A stretch of 9,167 nt of DNA, taken from the NCBI GenBank assembly GCA_002306745.1, contig DBSW01000035.1, positions 1-9,167 of the forward strand, written 5' to 3'. Numbering within the stretch: position 1 is the first letter of the stretch; the number at the start of each line of letters is the position of its first letter. Shown here piece by piece: positions 1 to 7,551 of this stretch. Under the pieces are notes generated by a model. It was not told the DNA's origin, did no database searches, and was given only the letters and a program-made list of their open reading frames with translations. Source of the stretch: Dehalococcoidia bacterium UBA1332 (GTDB taxonomy: Bacteria > Chloroflexota > Dehalococcoidia > Lucifugimonadales > Lucifugimonadaceae). The translations under genes were made by a program, and so were the position numbers.

Positions 1-2
1 TG

Positions 3-884
3 GGCCAACGTCTTACTATTGGTCCTTGGGTACACGATCCAGCTCCCGCCGATATGCGAAAATCAGGCGATGTTGATTTTGGAGAGCAGGCTATTCTGGG
101 CTGGTTTGAGACGCGGTTGCGTTGGTTTGATCACTGGCTCAAGGGCGTTGATAACGGGGTGGATACGGATAAGCCCGTCAAGCTGTTTACAATGGGAATC
201 AACAAGTGGCGTGAGTTTGATGAATGGCCTCCCCATCAGGCGATTTTAACACCATTCTATTTTTCCGATGGTAGCGCTAAATCCAGTTCTTCTCTGAATG
301 ATGGAATATTGAGATCTGAAAAGCCTGATCAATTCGGTGAAGTTTTTGATGAATATAAGTCCGATCCATATAATCCAATCCGATCATTTGGGGGAGGTCA
401 TTTAGGTGATAACAATGGACCAAGAGATCAGGTAAATTACGAAAAGAGGGTTTTAACCTACACCACTGAAATACTTAGAGACCCTATTGATGTCACTGGG
501 CCAGTTAAGGCCGTTTTATATGCGTCATCTAGCGCTTTAGATACTGATTGGGTTGTCAGAATCTCTGATGTTCACCCTGATGGTAAGTCCATGTTAATTT
601 GCGATGGTATATTGCGATCGCGTTTTCATGAGTCATTTGAAAATCCGACTACACTCGTCCCACATATGCCAACAGCGTTTGAAGTTGATCTCTGGGCGAC
701 AAGCCATGTTTTTATGCCTGGTCATAGGCTACGAGTAGCGGTTACTAGTAGTGGTTTTCCACGATGGGATCGTAACTGGCATACCGGTAAAAACAATGCA
801 TTGGAAACTAGCGGAATCGTAGCACTTAACAGAATTTACCGAGATTCAATTCGGCCATCGCACGTGTTATTACCGCTTCTTTAG
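3..884 (+). CDS. CocE/NonD-family alpha/beta hydrolase, C-terminal part (5' end outside window)
   Basis: This is the last 293 residues of a serine hydrolase related to cocaine esterase and X-Pro dipeptidyl-peptidases; the frame is open to the left edge. An ATG at 54 lies inside conserved sequence and is not the true start. The motif IGPWVH at 18-35 matches the segment that carries the catalytic His in CocE (H33-35 here). The nucleophile Ser and the Asp must lie upstream of the window. Next come the family blocks FTMGINKWREFDEWPP and DPYNPIRSFGGG. The remainder is the PepX_C jelly-roll domain (LTYTTEILRDPIDVTGPVK, then DTDWVVRISDVHPDGKSM and the DGILRSRF block), ending normally. Members cleave esters or amides of acyl or peptide-like substrates, and the actual substrate here is unknown. 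The next gene is convergent, so no operon partner is visible on this side. Confidence 0.9.
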   Translation, partial: GQRLTIGPWVHDPAPADMRKSGDVDFGEQAILGWFETRLRWFDHWLKGVDNGVDTDKPVKLFTMGINKWREFDEWPPHQAILTPFYFSDGSAKSSSSLNDGILRSEKPDQFGEVFDEYKSDPYNPIRSFGGGHLGDNNGPRDQVNYEKRVLTYTTEILRDPIDVTGPVKAVLYASSSALDTDWVVRISDVHPDGKSMLICDGILRSRFHESFENPTTLVPHMPTAFEVDLWATSHVFMPGHRLRVAVTSSGFPRWDRNWHTGKNNALETSGIVALNRIYRDSIRPSHVLLPLL

Positions 885-928
885 AACATCGGAATATTTT
901 TGAAGATACAACTTTTGTATATTGTTCT
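883..928. terminator. weak hairpin between convergent genes
   Basis: The 69-bp gap between two convergent genes holds a perfect 6-bp stem, ATACAA (906-911) and TTGTAT (915-920), with a 3-base loop. An outer pair AGAACA (883-888) / TGTTCT (923-928) encloses it. T-rich sequence follows on both strands. It could act as a bidirectional terminator, but the stem is AT-rich and there is no long T-run, so this is tentative. Confidence 0.3.
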
Positions 929-953
929 TATTGTCCGACAGGGGAGAGGTTAT

Positions 954-1562
954 TTATAGAAACGGTCCACCAGGCCCCCAGTCATCAACGCCGGTAAGGT
1001 TTTTACGAAGTGCACGTAGTTGCATGGGCATTTTCGCATTAGATTCCCAAGTTTGATCTACGCCGTCATGCTCTGGTTCGCCCTTTACGATTATCTCTAT
1101 TAGTGCCGGTCCTGGATTTGAAAGAATCTGCGGCAGGCTTGAGTCTAGGGATTCGATGTCACTGAACCTATATGAACCGGTATACCCACACGCTTCTGCT
1201 GCTTTGGCGTAGTCAACTTCTACAGTGGGTAACGGTTGTCCGCCTGTGATTCCGTATATTCCGTTGTTGAACACAAAATGATAAAAGTTATTTGGCGCTG
1301 CGCCTGCGATGGTTGCCAGACTACCAAAATTCATAAGCAAAGAACCGTCTGCATCCAAACATAACACCTGACGCTCAGGCGCTCCAAGAGCTATACCTAA
1401 TGCAAGAGATGAAGCTTTTGACATAGCGTTTCCGATGCTTATGTCGAGATCTGGTTGTTTTGACACATCGTTCCAATATTTGGTTTGCGTCATAGTGCTT
1501 ATGCTGACAGCATCACTTCGATACTGGTTAAGGACCCGGCAGGCATCAAAGTAAGTGATCAT
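954..1562 (-). CDS. ThDP-dependent decarboxylase beta subunit (sulfopyruvate/phosphonopyruvate decarboxylase type)
   Basis: This 202-aa protein is the C-terminal, ThDP-diphosphate-binding half of a 2-oxo acid decarboxylase of the ComE/Ppd type. The metal and diphosphate motif is visible as DADGSLLMN (residues 70-78) followed by FNNGIYGITGGQ (98-109), about 27 residues later. Asp72 and Asn100 are the expected Mg2+ ligands. The segment IGNAMSKASSLALGIALG (43-60) corresponds to the block that precedes this motif in the family. Paired with the upstream alpha subunit the two halves total 380 residues, about the size of a single-chain phosphonopyruvate decarboxylase. The ATG start overlaps the alpha stop as ATGA and has a strong Shine-Dalgarno sequence, so translational coupling is likely. 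Known relatives decarboxylate sulfopyruvate to sulfoacetaldehyde (coenzyme M or sulfonate pathways) or phosphonopyruvate to phosphonoacetaldehyde. The substrate here is undetermined. Confidence 0.85.
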   Translation of the reverse strand: MITYFDACRVLNQYRSDAVSISTMTQTKYWNDVSKQPDLDISIGNAMSKASSLALGIALGAPERQVLCLDADGSLLMNFGSLATIAGAAPNNFYHFVFNNGIYGITGGQPLPTVEVDYAKAAEACGYTGSYRFSDIESLDSSLPQILSNPGPALIEIIVKGEPEHDGVDQTWESNAKMPMQLRALRKNLTGVDDWGPGGPFL

Positions 1563-2095
1563 TTAGCACCTCCCATAATGGAATCTATGCTTGGTTCTTT
1601 AGCGTACTCGGTCCCAATTGCCAATGCGACTGGTTGATTTGTCTTTTTCGCACGGTCAAATGCCAACGGAACACGATCGAGGTCTTCATCGGATTCAATT
1701 ACGAAATAATCAACTCGCCATAAATGTAGGTACGGTTCGAGCATAACTGCAGCCGTATCAGGAGTATCCCCTTTTCGATTATGCCCTCGGTATCCTATGA
1801 ACATAACTAATGGCAATCCGATTCCCAGTCCTAGACCTCGCAAGGAATCACCTGCTTCGTAAAGTCCAGCGTTTTGGATTGAGATGATCGGGTTTTGACC
1901 GGCGATAAACAACCCAGCCGCGACAGGAATAGCTTCCCCTTCTCGCGATACAGGAACGACTGTTATTGAAGGTTCAGCCATCAATGCCTCGTACATATGC
2001 GCCGTTTCTGAGTCTGGGAGTGTTACGTAGTGTGATACGTTCTGCTCCACTAGTTGCGCCACTACATTTTTGGGATGCAATATGCCATTGATCAA
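1559..2095 (-). CDS. ThDP-dependent decarboxylase alpha subunit (sulfopyruvate/phosphonopyruvate decarboxylase type)
   Basis: This 178-aa protein is the N-terminal pyrimidine-binding half of a ThDP decarboxylase, similar to ComD. Visible blocks are YVTLPDSE (residues 23-30), VSREGEAIPVAAGLFIAG (49-66) and IQNAGLYEAGDSL (73-85), then LPLVMFIGYRG (94-104). In the second block Glu52 is the expected residue that activates the ThDP aminopyrimidine. The third block corresponds to the QNSGLGNSINAL-like segment of relatives. The start is TTG at 2095; an in-frame TAG about 20 bases upstream leaves no ATG or GTG alternative. AGGAAGG lies about 13 bases before the TTG, a somewhat long spacing. Family alignment (a short N-terminus before LPDS) supports this start. 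The active site should form between alpha and beta chains. It follows the MFS gene with a 124-bp gap. Confidence 0.85.
   Translation of the reverse strand: MINGILHPKNVVAQLVEQNVSHYVTLPDSETAHMYEALMAEPSITVVPVSREGEAIPVAAGLFIAGQNPIISIQNAGLYEAGDSLRGLGLGIGLPLVMFIGYRGHNRKGDTPDTAAVMLEPYLHLWRVDYFVIESDEDLDRVPLAFDRAKKTNQPVALAIGTEYAKEPSIDSIMGGAK
1568..1574 (-). promoter_or_regulatory. Shine-Dalgarno of the beta subunit, inside the alpha gene
   Basis: On the minus strand GGGAGGT ends 5 bases before the ATG at 1562 and lies within the last codons of the alpha gene. It is the strongest ribosome-binding site I see in the window. Together with the ATGA stop/start overlap it fixes the beta start and suggests balanced synthesis of the two subunits. 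Confidence 0.7.
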
Positions 2096-2219
2096 GCTGA
2101 TTCCGTTACCTTCCTAAGATCGTGCGATACTCACTGACAAGCTTACCACGCTCCATTTGATTTGCTGATTGCCGAGATTAACTCTCGTGGGTTCTGGACG
2201 CAACTAGACCAGTTATAAA

Positions 2220-3527
2220 TTATGTCGTTTTCGGACCTTTTTTTGGTCGGCGCGTAAATACAAGCAATAAGATTGCGATTGCCGCCGCCGCTGTAAATGT
2301 CGGGAATGTGGCTTCATAAGATCCTGAGTAGTCATATATTAGGCCTGCGCCTACAGCACCTATTGCTTGACCGCCGCTTACGAAAGGCTCAGTCGCTCCC
2401 CGAATTGCCCCGAGCGACCCTCTACCGAAATAGTGAGCTACGGCAACGGGAGGCACTACGAGAAGTCCGCCGAGTCCTATACCGAAGAGCAAAGCGGCTG
2501 TGAAAGCCATCACTGGAGTCGTTACTAGTAGGAACAGAAGTGCCATGCTTCCAAGCCAAGCTGCCGTTAGTGAATAGACTAGCTTGACAGGCAGTTTGTC
2601 TAGTAGGTTCCCCCATAGGATGCTACCGAGCGCTGTGCCACCAGCCATAACCGTTAGAGCTGAAGCTGCAATTGATGCGCTAATTCCGTGGTCTTGTAGG
2701 AAAGCCGCCTGATGGATATTAACACCGGTGTGGATGAAATAGACTAAACCTCCGACGAATGCCAGTGTCCACATTGCAGGTGTGCGAATTGCTTCCTTTA
2801 ATGTCCAATTTTCTTCCTTTTCTGCGGCTGTTTTTATTACTTTCCCCCCTTCTTTATCTGGCATTGAAATATCGCCATCCGGGGTTAATCCTACGTCTTC
2901 CGGTTTGTTTACAAAAACAAGAATTGTTAGTGGAAGTGCAAGGATCCATACCGATATACCCATCCAGAACCACGCCATTCTCCAGTCACCGTCGTTCGCA
3001 TTCATAAAAAGTTGAGCGAACAATGGGAACAACCCCATTCCAAGAGAATGGGACACCCCGAGAATTGATGAAGACCGTCCTCTTAATCGGACAAACCATT
3101 GTGCGACCGCGGTTGATCCCCCTATTTGTAACGGTGCCTGAAACATTAATCGGCCTGCTCCGAAAAGCAAATAAAAACTGATTGGGTTTGTTGTCCATCG
3201 AAGTGAAAGTATTACGGCTCCAAGTATGAAAACTGAGGAGGCCATCAAGACTCTCGCTCCATATCTTTGGAGAACCCAACCCGCTATAGGGGAAATGAAC
3301 ATTGATACGACCCCAGCTGCTGCCGCTGCACCAACAATTAGGGTCCGACTCCAGCCGAGGTCTTCACTCATCGGAAATACGAATACAGCAATGGTAAGAG
3401 TTGCGGCAGCGTTCCTCACAAACATTGTTGATCCTGCAGCGAATACAACCGCCCACCCGTAAAAGAAAGGGGTGTATCGGGTTAGCGCGACTCTGCGATC
3501 GGTTACGTTTGATTGAGGTTGCGTCAT
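2220..3527 (-). CDS. MFS transporter, OFA/monocarboxylate-like, 12 membrane segments
   Basis: The likely product is a 435-aa inner-membrane carrier starting at the ATG at 3527 (MTQPQSNVTDRR...). The frame remains open to a TTG at 3575, but the extra 16 residues (MLASIVLIKIKPR...) do not look like an MFS N-terminus. No good Shine-Dalgarno is seen at either start. The first helix begins near FFYGWAVVFAAG (residues 21-32). A motif-A-like loop GWVLQRYGARVLM (83-95) lies between helices 2 and 3, and a second copy GNLLDKLPVKLVY (306-318) lies in the other half. A hydrophilic central loop (about 206-248) contains NKPEDVGLTPDGD, typical of OFA/MCT-like carriers. These usually move small carboxylates by proton symport or antiport. 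Its position upstream of the decarboxylase subunits suggests it imports their substrate or a precursor. This link is inference from gene order. Confidence 0.88.
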   Translation of the reverse strand: MTQPQSNVTDRRVALTRYTPFFYGWAVVFAAGSTMFVRNAAATLTIAVFVFPMSEDLGWSRTLIVGAAAAAGVVSMFISPIAGWVLQRYGARVLMASSVFILGAVILSLRWTTNPISFYLLFGAGRLMFQAPLQIGGSTAVAQWFVRLRGRSSSILGVSHSLGMGLFPLFAQLFMNANDGDWRMAWFWMGISVWILALPLTILVFVNKPEDVGLTPDGDISMPDKEGGKVIKTAAEKEENWTLKEAIRTPAMWTLAFVGGLVYFIHTGVNIHQAAFLQDHGISASIAASALTVMAGGTALGSILWGNLLDKLPVKLVYSLTAAWLGSMALLFLLVTTPVMAFTAALLFGIGLGGLLVVPPVAVAHYFGRGSLGAIRGATEPFVSGGQAIGAVGAGLIYDYSGSYEATFPTFTAAAAIAILLLVFTRRPKKGPKTT

Positions 3528-3616
3528 GTGAAGTGTTCTGGGCTTGATTTTAATCAGAACGATGGATGCAAGCAATCACTAATCTCAAAAAAAATCATAA
3601 GAAAGTTGCACATTGG

Positions 3617-3645
3617 CTGATAAAGTAATTACACCTTAATGACAA
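3617..3645 (-). promoter_or_regulatory. possible promoter of the MFS-decarboxylase operon
   Basis: On the minus strand a TTGTCA (3645-3640, five of six matches to the sigma-70 -35 box) is followed after exactly 17 bases by TATCAG (3622-3617, four of six matches to the -10 box). Transcription would begin near 3610, leaving about 80 bases of leader before the ATG at 3527. The match is modest and rests on inspection only. Confidence 0.35.
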
Positions 3646-3666
3646 TCAATATATGCATGTTATTTT
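3639..3666 (+). promoter_or_regulatory. possible acnA promoter
   Basis: On the plus strand ATGACA (3639-3644, five of six to the -35 consensus) and TATTTT (3661-3666, four of six to the -10 consensus) are 16 bases apart. Transcription would start near 3673, about 70 bases before acnA. The -35 hexamer overlaps that of the opposing candidate promoter almost entirely. The region is AT-rich, so a chance match is quite possible. Confidence 0.28.
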
Positions 3667-3743
3667 TTTACTTGCCGGTGAATCGTGTCGCATCAGATTT
3701 TCCAGACTAGTCAACTCATTACAACAAGAGCCTAAACCGAATA

Positions 3744-6428
3744 ATGTCATCTAATTTAACCTCATTCGACGCAAAACGAACATTCGAAACCTCAAAAGGC
3801 AAATTTAACTATTACCGTCTAACGGCGCTTGAAGATGCAGGTCTAATTGACATAGCTAAAACTCCATACTCTATTCGTGTTCTTCTTGAAAACGCATTAC
3901 GTAAATCCGACGGTGGGCCTACAAGCGCTGAGCACGTTAAGTTGGTCGCATCATGGCGACCCGACGTCAAACCTGCTAGTGAGTTTCCGTATATGCCTGG
4001 GAGGGTTGTTTTACAAGACTTCACTGGCGTACCAGTCGTGGTTGATATTGCTGCAATGCGTGATGCTGTCGTAAACGCGGGTGGGGACTCTTCAATAATC
4101 AACCCAATCGTTCGCTCGGACATGGTTATCGACCACTCAGTTCAGGTTGATTTTTTCTCTAATTCCGGCGCACTTGCTATGAATATTGGGCGCGAATTTG
4201 AACGTAATACGGAACGTTATCAATTACTCAAGTGGGCGCAGGGCGCATTCAGTAATCTCAAAATTGTTCCGCCTGGAGCGGGAATCGTTCACCAGGTAAA
4301 CCTTGAGTTTCTTGCGGAAGCGGTTTTATCTGAAGATTCTTCAGATGGTCAGCGATTAGCTTATCCGGACACCTGTGTCGGGACTGATTCTCACACCACA
4401 ATGGTAAATGGTCTGGGTGTTCTCGGATGGGGTGTCGGGGGAATTGAAGCAGAGGCAGTAATGTTGGGTCAACCGTATTACATGGTTGTACCCGAAGTGG
4501 TGGGCGTTCGCCTAACTGGCTCATTACCAGAAGGGGCAACGGCCACGGATCTGGTGCTCGGGATTGTTCAAATGCTTCGTGAAGAGGGCGTTGTAGAGAA
4601 ATTTGTGGAGTTTTATGGACCAGGGTTGGATAATTTACCGTTGGCAGATCGAGCGACAATCGCAAATATGGCACCAGAATATGGGGCGACATGCGGGTTC
4701 TTTCCAATAGATGCGCAGACAATAAAGTACATGCGTGACACGGGTAGGGAAGATTCAGTTATTGAATTGGTAGAGAAGTACGCAAAAACCAATTCATTTT
4801 TCTATGACCCTGAAAATGAACCAGAATATTCGGTAGAACTTGATTTCGATCTTTCCACAACTGTTCCTTCTCTCGCAGGTCCCAAACGTCCTCAAGATCG
4901 TTTGGCGCTTGCCGAGGTAGGTGAGAATTTCGAGCATTCTTTTAGAGATGCATCGGCGCAAAAACATCAAGTTGAGGTCGAGGGTAAAGAGGGTGCTGTT
5001 GGTGATGGTTCGGTCGTAATAGCCGCTATTACGAGTTGCACAAACACATCAAATCCATCTGTGATGGTCGGCGCGGGATTGCTGGCTCGAAACGCTAGAT
5101 CTATGGGTTTGAAACCGAAACCATGGGTTAAGACTAGTCTTGCTCCTGGATCGACAGTAGTAACACGGTACCTTGAATCTTCAGGCTTGGATAAAGATCT
5201 GGATGAACTCGGTTTTAACACCGTTGGATACGGATGCACTACATGTATAGGTAATTCTGGCCCACTTCCGCAACAGGTTTCTGATGCTGTAAACGATCAT
5301 GATCTCATAGCAGCGGCAGTCGTAAGTGGAAACCGTAATTTTGAAGGGCGTGTTCATCCACAGGTTAAAGCAAACTATCTGGCGTCTCCGGTGTTAGTCG
5401 TTGCTTACGCACTAGTTGGTCGGGTAGATATCGATTTAGTTGACGAACCTCTTGGCAAGGATAAGCATGGTAAGGACGTATATTTGAAAGATATATGGCC
5501 TTCACAGCAGGACATTTCTGACACCATTGCGCAGTCGCTCACTGCAGAGATGTTTAGAGAGCAATACGGGAAAGTTTTTGAAGGATCGCAAGAGTGGCAG
5601 GATCTTTCTGCTCCTTCAGGTCTCAATTTTCAGTGGGATCGGGAATCTACATACATTCAGGAGCCTCCCTATTTTGAAGATTTTGGGGATACACCACCGA
5701 TCCGATCCGAAGTTGTCGGGGCTAGGGTACTTGTTGGTTTCGGAGACTCAGTTACAACTGATCACATATCCCCAGCGGGTTCTATTCCTCCTAGTGCTCC
5801 CGGGGGTCAGTTTTTGGTCGGAAATGATGTCCCGCGCAGGGAATTTAATTCCTACGGATCTCGCAGAGGTAATCACGATGTAATGGTGCGAGGGACTTTT
5901 GGCAATATCCGCTTACGTAATAAATTGACTCCAGATATCGAGGGGGACTGGACTATTCACATGCCATCTGGCGAAAAAATGCGTATTTTCGAAGCTTCTG
6001 AGAAGTATCGTTCAGAAGGAGTTCCACTGATCGTCCTCGCAGGGAAAGAATACGGCACTGGCAGTTCGCGTGACTGGGCTGCGAAAGGACCAATGCTTCT
6101 TGGTGTTAGGGCTGTGATTGCTGAAAGTCTGGAAAGAATTCACCGTTCTAACCTGATAGGAATGGGCGTTCTTCCACTCGTGTATAAAAATGGAGATACC
6201 GCTGAATCGCTCGGACTAGATGGTACTGAAATCTATGATATTCCAAACGTTGGTAACTCGGTTGAACCAGGTTCAACGGTGACAGTAACGGCTACTTCAT
6301 CGGCAGGCGTAGTTACTAAATTCGATGTGCTTGTTCGGATCGATACGGCAATTGAGAATGAATACTACCGTCACGGGGGGTTACTACCTTACGTTTTGCG
6401 CCAAATGATGGCGGAAGCTGCCGTCTAA
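3744..6428 (+). CDS. acnA: aconitate hydratase, AcnA/IRP1 type
   Basis: This complete 894-aa cytosolic enzyme interconverts citrate and isocitrate via cis-aconitate in the TCA cycle. The length matches the usual AcnA (about 890 residues). The N-terminal block carries DFTGVPVVVDIAAMRDAV and the substrate-loop motif GTDSHTTMVNGLG (TDSH at 214-217). The three [4Fe-4S] ligands are Cys432 (in SCTNTSNP), Cys498 and Cys501 (in GYGCTTCIGNSGPLP), close to the 435/501/504 arrangement of E. coli AcnA. Further family blocks are GDSVTTDHISPAG (from 667) and the swivel-domain motif GTGSSRDWAAKG (771-782), whose Ser-Arg-Asp residues bind substrate carboxylates. No frameshift or missing catalytic residue is seen. 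The ATG start is followed by the usual short leader; the ribosome-binding site is weak (AAGAG about 13 bases upstream). It lies alone between divergent and convergent neighbours, so it is probably monocistronic. Confidence 0.97.
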   Translation: MSSNLTSFDAKRTFETSKGKFNYYRLTALEDAGLIDIAKTPYSIRVLLENALRKSDGGPTSAEHVKLVASWRPDVKPASEFPYMPGRVVLQDFTGVPVVVDIAAMRDAVVNAGGDSSIINPIVRSDMVIDHSVQVDFFSNSGALAMNIGREFERNTERYQLLKWAQGAFSNLKIVPPGAGIVHQVNLEFLAEAVLSEDSSDGQRLAYPDTCVGTDSHTTMVNGLGVLGWGVGGIEAEAVMLGQPYYMVVPEVVGVRLTGSLPEGATATDLVLGIVQMLREEGVVEKFVEFYGPGLDNLPLADRATIANMAPEYGATCGFFPIDAQTIKYMRDTGREDSVIELVEKYAKTNSFFYDPENEPEYSVELDFDLSTTVPSLAGPKRPQDRLALAEVGENFEHSFRDASAQKHQVEVEGKEGAVGDGSVVIAAITSCTNTSNPSVMVGAGLLARNARSMGLKPKPWVKTSLAPGSTVVTRYLESSGLDKDLDELGFNTVGYGCTTCIGNSGPLPQQVSDAVNDHDLIAAAVVSGNRNFEGRVHPQVKANYLASPVLVVAYALVGRVDIDLVDEPLGKDKHGKDVYLKDIWPSQQDISDTIAQSLTAEMFREQYGKVFEGSQEWQDLSAPSGLNFQWDRESTYIQEPPYFEDFGDTPPIRSEVVGARVLVGFGDSVTTDHISPAGSIPPSAPGGQFLVGNDVPRREFNSYGSRRGNHDVMVRGTFGNIRLRNKLTPDIEGDWTIHMPSGEKMRIFEASEKYRSEGVPLIVLAGKEYGTGSSRDWAAKGPMLLGVRAVIAESLERIHRSNLIGMGVLPLVYKNGDTAESLGLDGTEIYDIPNVGNSVEPGSTVTVTATSSAGVVTKFDVLVRIDTAIENEYYRHGGLLPYVLRQMMAEAAV

Positions 6429-6566
6429 CATTTTGCCGGACATATGTTTTTAGGTTGTAACTTCGATGCTTGCTATTCGTGTATTTTAGGATTTATTGTC
6501 GACATTTATTCACTTTGGCGTGCGAAACAAGGATTTTGCTTTTCTATTCGTCTCCGAACAGTTACC
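6429..6566. other. 138-bp gap between convergent genes, no clear terminator
   Basis: The gap between the ends of acnA and the SDR39U1-type gene is AT-rich. I found no strong stem followed by a T-run. The only symmetric word seen is a short ACATATGT just after acnA, followed by T bases, too small to call a terminator. Confidence 0.4.
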
Positions 6567-7478
6567 TCAGAGTTTCTTGGTAAGTTCTTGGCGCATCGTT
6601 AGTTTCAATGAATTCGAGCTCCAGTTAAATCCGGATGTTGTGAGCTTTTCCGGATAAACTCGCTGGCTTGAAAGCATCGTTTCAATACCCATCTCGCCGA
6701 ACAATAATTTGAATAGTGGTGCTGGAATATTAAACCATGCTGGTCTTGCTAACACATTGGAAAGTGACTTCGTGAACTCTTTATTTCTTACAGGATTTCG
6801 TGCCGTAACATTTACCGGTCCATAGAGTTCCTTCCTGTCTATTATGTGTCTTATTGCATTTATTACATCTTCTAAAGATATCCATGGCCACCACTGCTTC
6901 CCATCTCCGAGTGTAACGCCCAGACCTGCTTTGAAAGGTATTTTCATTTTTGATAGAAGCCCACCATCCCGAGACATGATTAGACCGAATCGAGCGTGAA
7001 CTACTCTTATTCCAGCATCTCTTGCAGCATCGGCAGCCCCTTCCCAGTGGCGTGCTGTGTCCGCAAGGAATCCTTCACCTGCGGGGGAATTTTCTGTGAG
7101 TATTTCGTCGCCTCGGTTTCCATAGAAGCCAATCCCCGATGCCACTAGAAATATTTTTGGCGGTGTCTGAATCGTCGCTAGAGTTTGTGATAGTAGTCTG
7201 GTAGATCTAATTCTGCTGTCGCGTATAAGTAATTTGCGTTTACGAGACCATCGACTACCAGCTATTGGAACACCACCGAGGTGTATTGCCGCATCTATTT
7301 GTTCCAGAATTTTTGAATTTAATGAGTCTTGACTAGGATCCCAAAATTGTTCAGCAATACAAGCTGCTGTGTTTGGCTCACGCCGTACCAGTCGGGTAAC
7401 TTCATGACCATCAGCAATGAATGCTGCCGTGACTGCAGAACCGACTAGTCCAGAACTACCGGAAATAAGGATTTTCAT
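6567..7478 (-). CDS. TIGR01777/SDR39U1 family NAD(P)-binding epimerase-like protein
   Basis: This complete 303-aa protein is an extended short-chain dehydrogenase of the TIGR01777 family (E. coli YfcH, human SDR39U1). The Rossmann dinucleotide motif is GSSGLVG at residues 7-13. IHLGGVPIAGSRWSRKRK (65-82) matches the family's hallmark after strand 4. VASGIGFYGNRGDE (112-125) covers the active-site strand, with Tyr119 in the family position. ARHWEGAADAAR, the RFGLIMSRDGGLL block and LGDGKQWWPWISLEDV follow. The C-terminal DUF1731 domain is seen as LFGEMGIETMLSSQRVYPEK (259-278). Length and domain order are normal and no residue is obviously missing. Substrates of the family are mostly unknown, so epimerase or oxidoreductase activity is inferred from the fold. 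ATG at 7478 is clear but has no Shine-Dalgarno. An operator-like palindrome sits just upstream. Confidence 0.92.
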   Translation of the reverse strand: MKILISGSSGLVGSAVTAAFIADGHEVTRLVRREPNTAACIAEQFWDPSQDSLNSKILEQIDAAIHLGGVPIAGSRWSRKRKLLIRDSRIRSTRLLSQTLATIQTPPKIFLVASGIGFYGNRGDEILTENSPAGEGFLADTARHWEGAADAARDAGIRVVHARFGLIMSRDGGLLSKMKIPFKAGLGVTLGDGKQWWPWISLEDVINAIRHIIDRKELYGPVNVTARNPVRNKEFTKSLSNVLARPAWFNIPAPLFKLLFGEMGIETMLSSQRVYPEKLTTSGFNWSSNSLKLTMRQELTKKL

Positions 7479-7490
7479 CGAGATAAATTG

Positions 7491-7516
7491 TTCAAAATGC
7501 TACGTAAAATTTTGAA
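7491..7516. promoter_or_regulatory. 26-bp near-palindrome upstream of the SDR39U1-type gene
   Basis: Outer arms TTCAAAAT (7491-7498) and ATTTTGAA (7509-7516) are exact reverse complements. The palindrome TACGTA (7501-7506) sits exactly at the centre of symmetry. Only the two bases on each side between core and arm (GC versus AA) break it, so 22 of 26 positions are symmetric. It ends 12 bases before the minus-strand ATG at 7478. The position fits an operator for a dimeric regulator overlapping the promoter or leader, or an RNA hairpin in the leader that could affect translation. The function is inference. Confidence 0.45.
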
Positions 7517-7551
7517 TTAGCCAGCATTAAATATTTAATTGTTAGAGAACG

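Noticed and set aside
2096..2219. Possible riboswitch, tRNA or terminator in the gap between the MFS and alpha genes
   Set aside because: Only a 5-bp stem (CGAGA 2173-2177 / TCTCG 2183-2187) is seen, without a T-run, tRNA arms or any riboswitch core I recognise.
2986..3279. Minus-strand 97-aa frame overlapping the MFS gene in another frame
   Set aside because: The MFS frame on the same strand has continuous membrane segments and motifs. This alternative has none.
4258..4722. Minus-strand 154-aa open frame inside acnA
   Set aside because: It lies opposite highly conserved aconitase sequence including the TDSH motif. Its composition is that of an antisense shadow.
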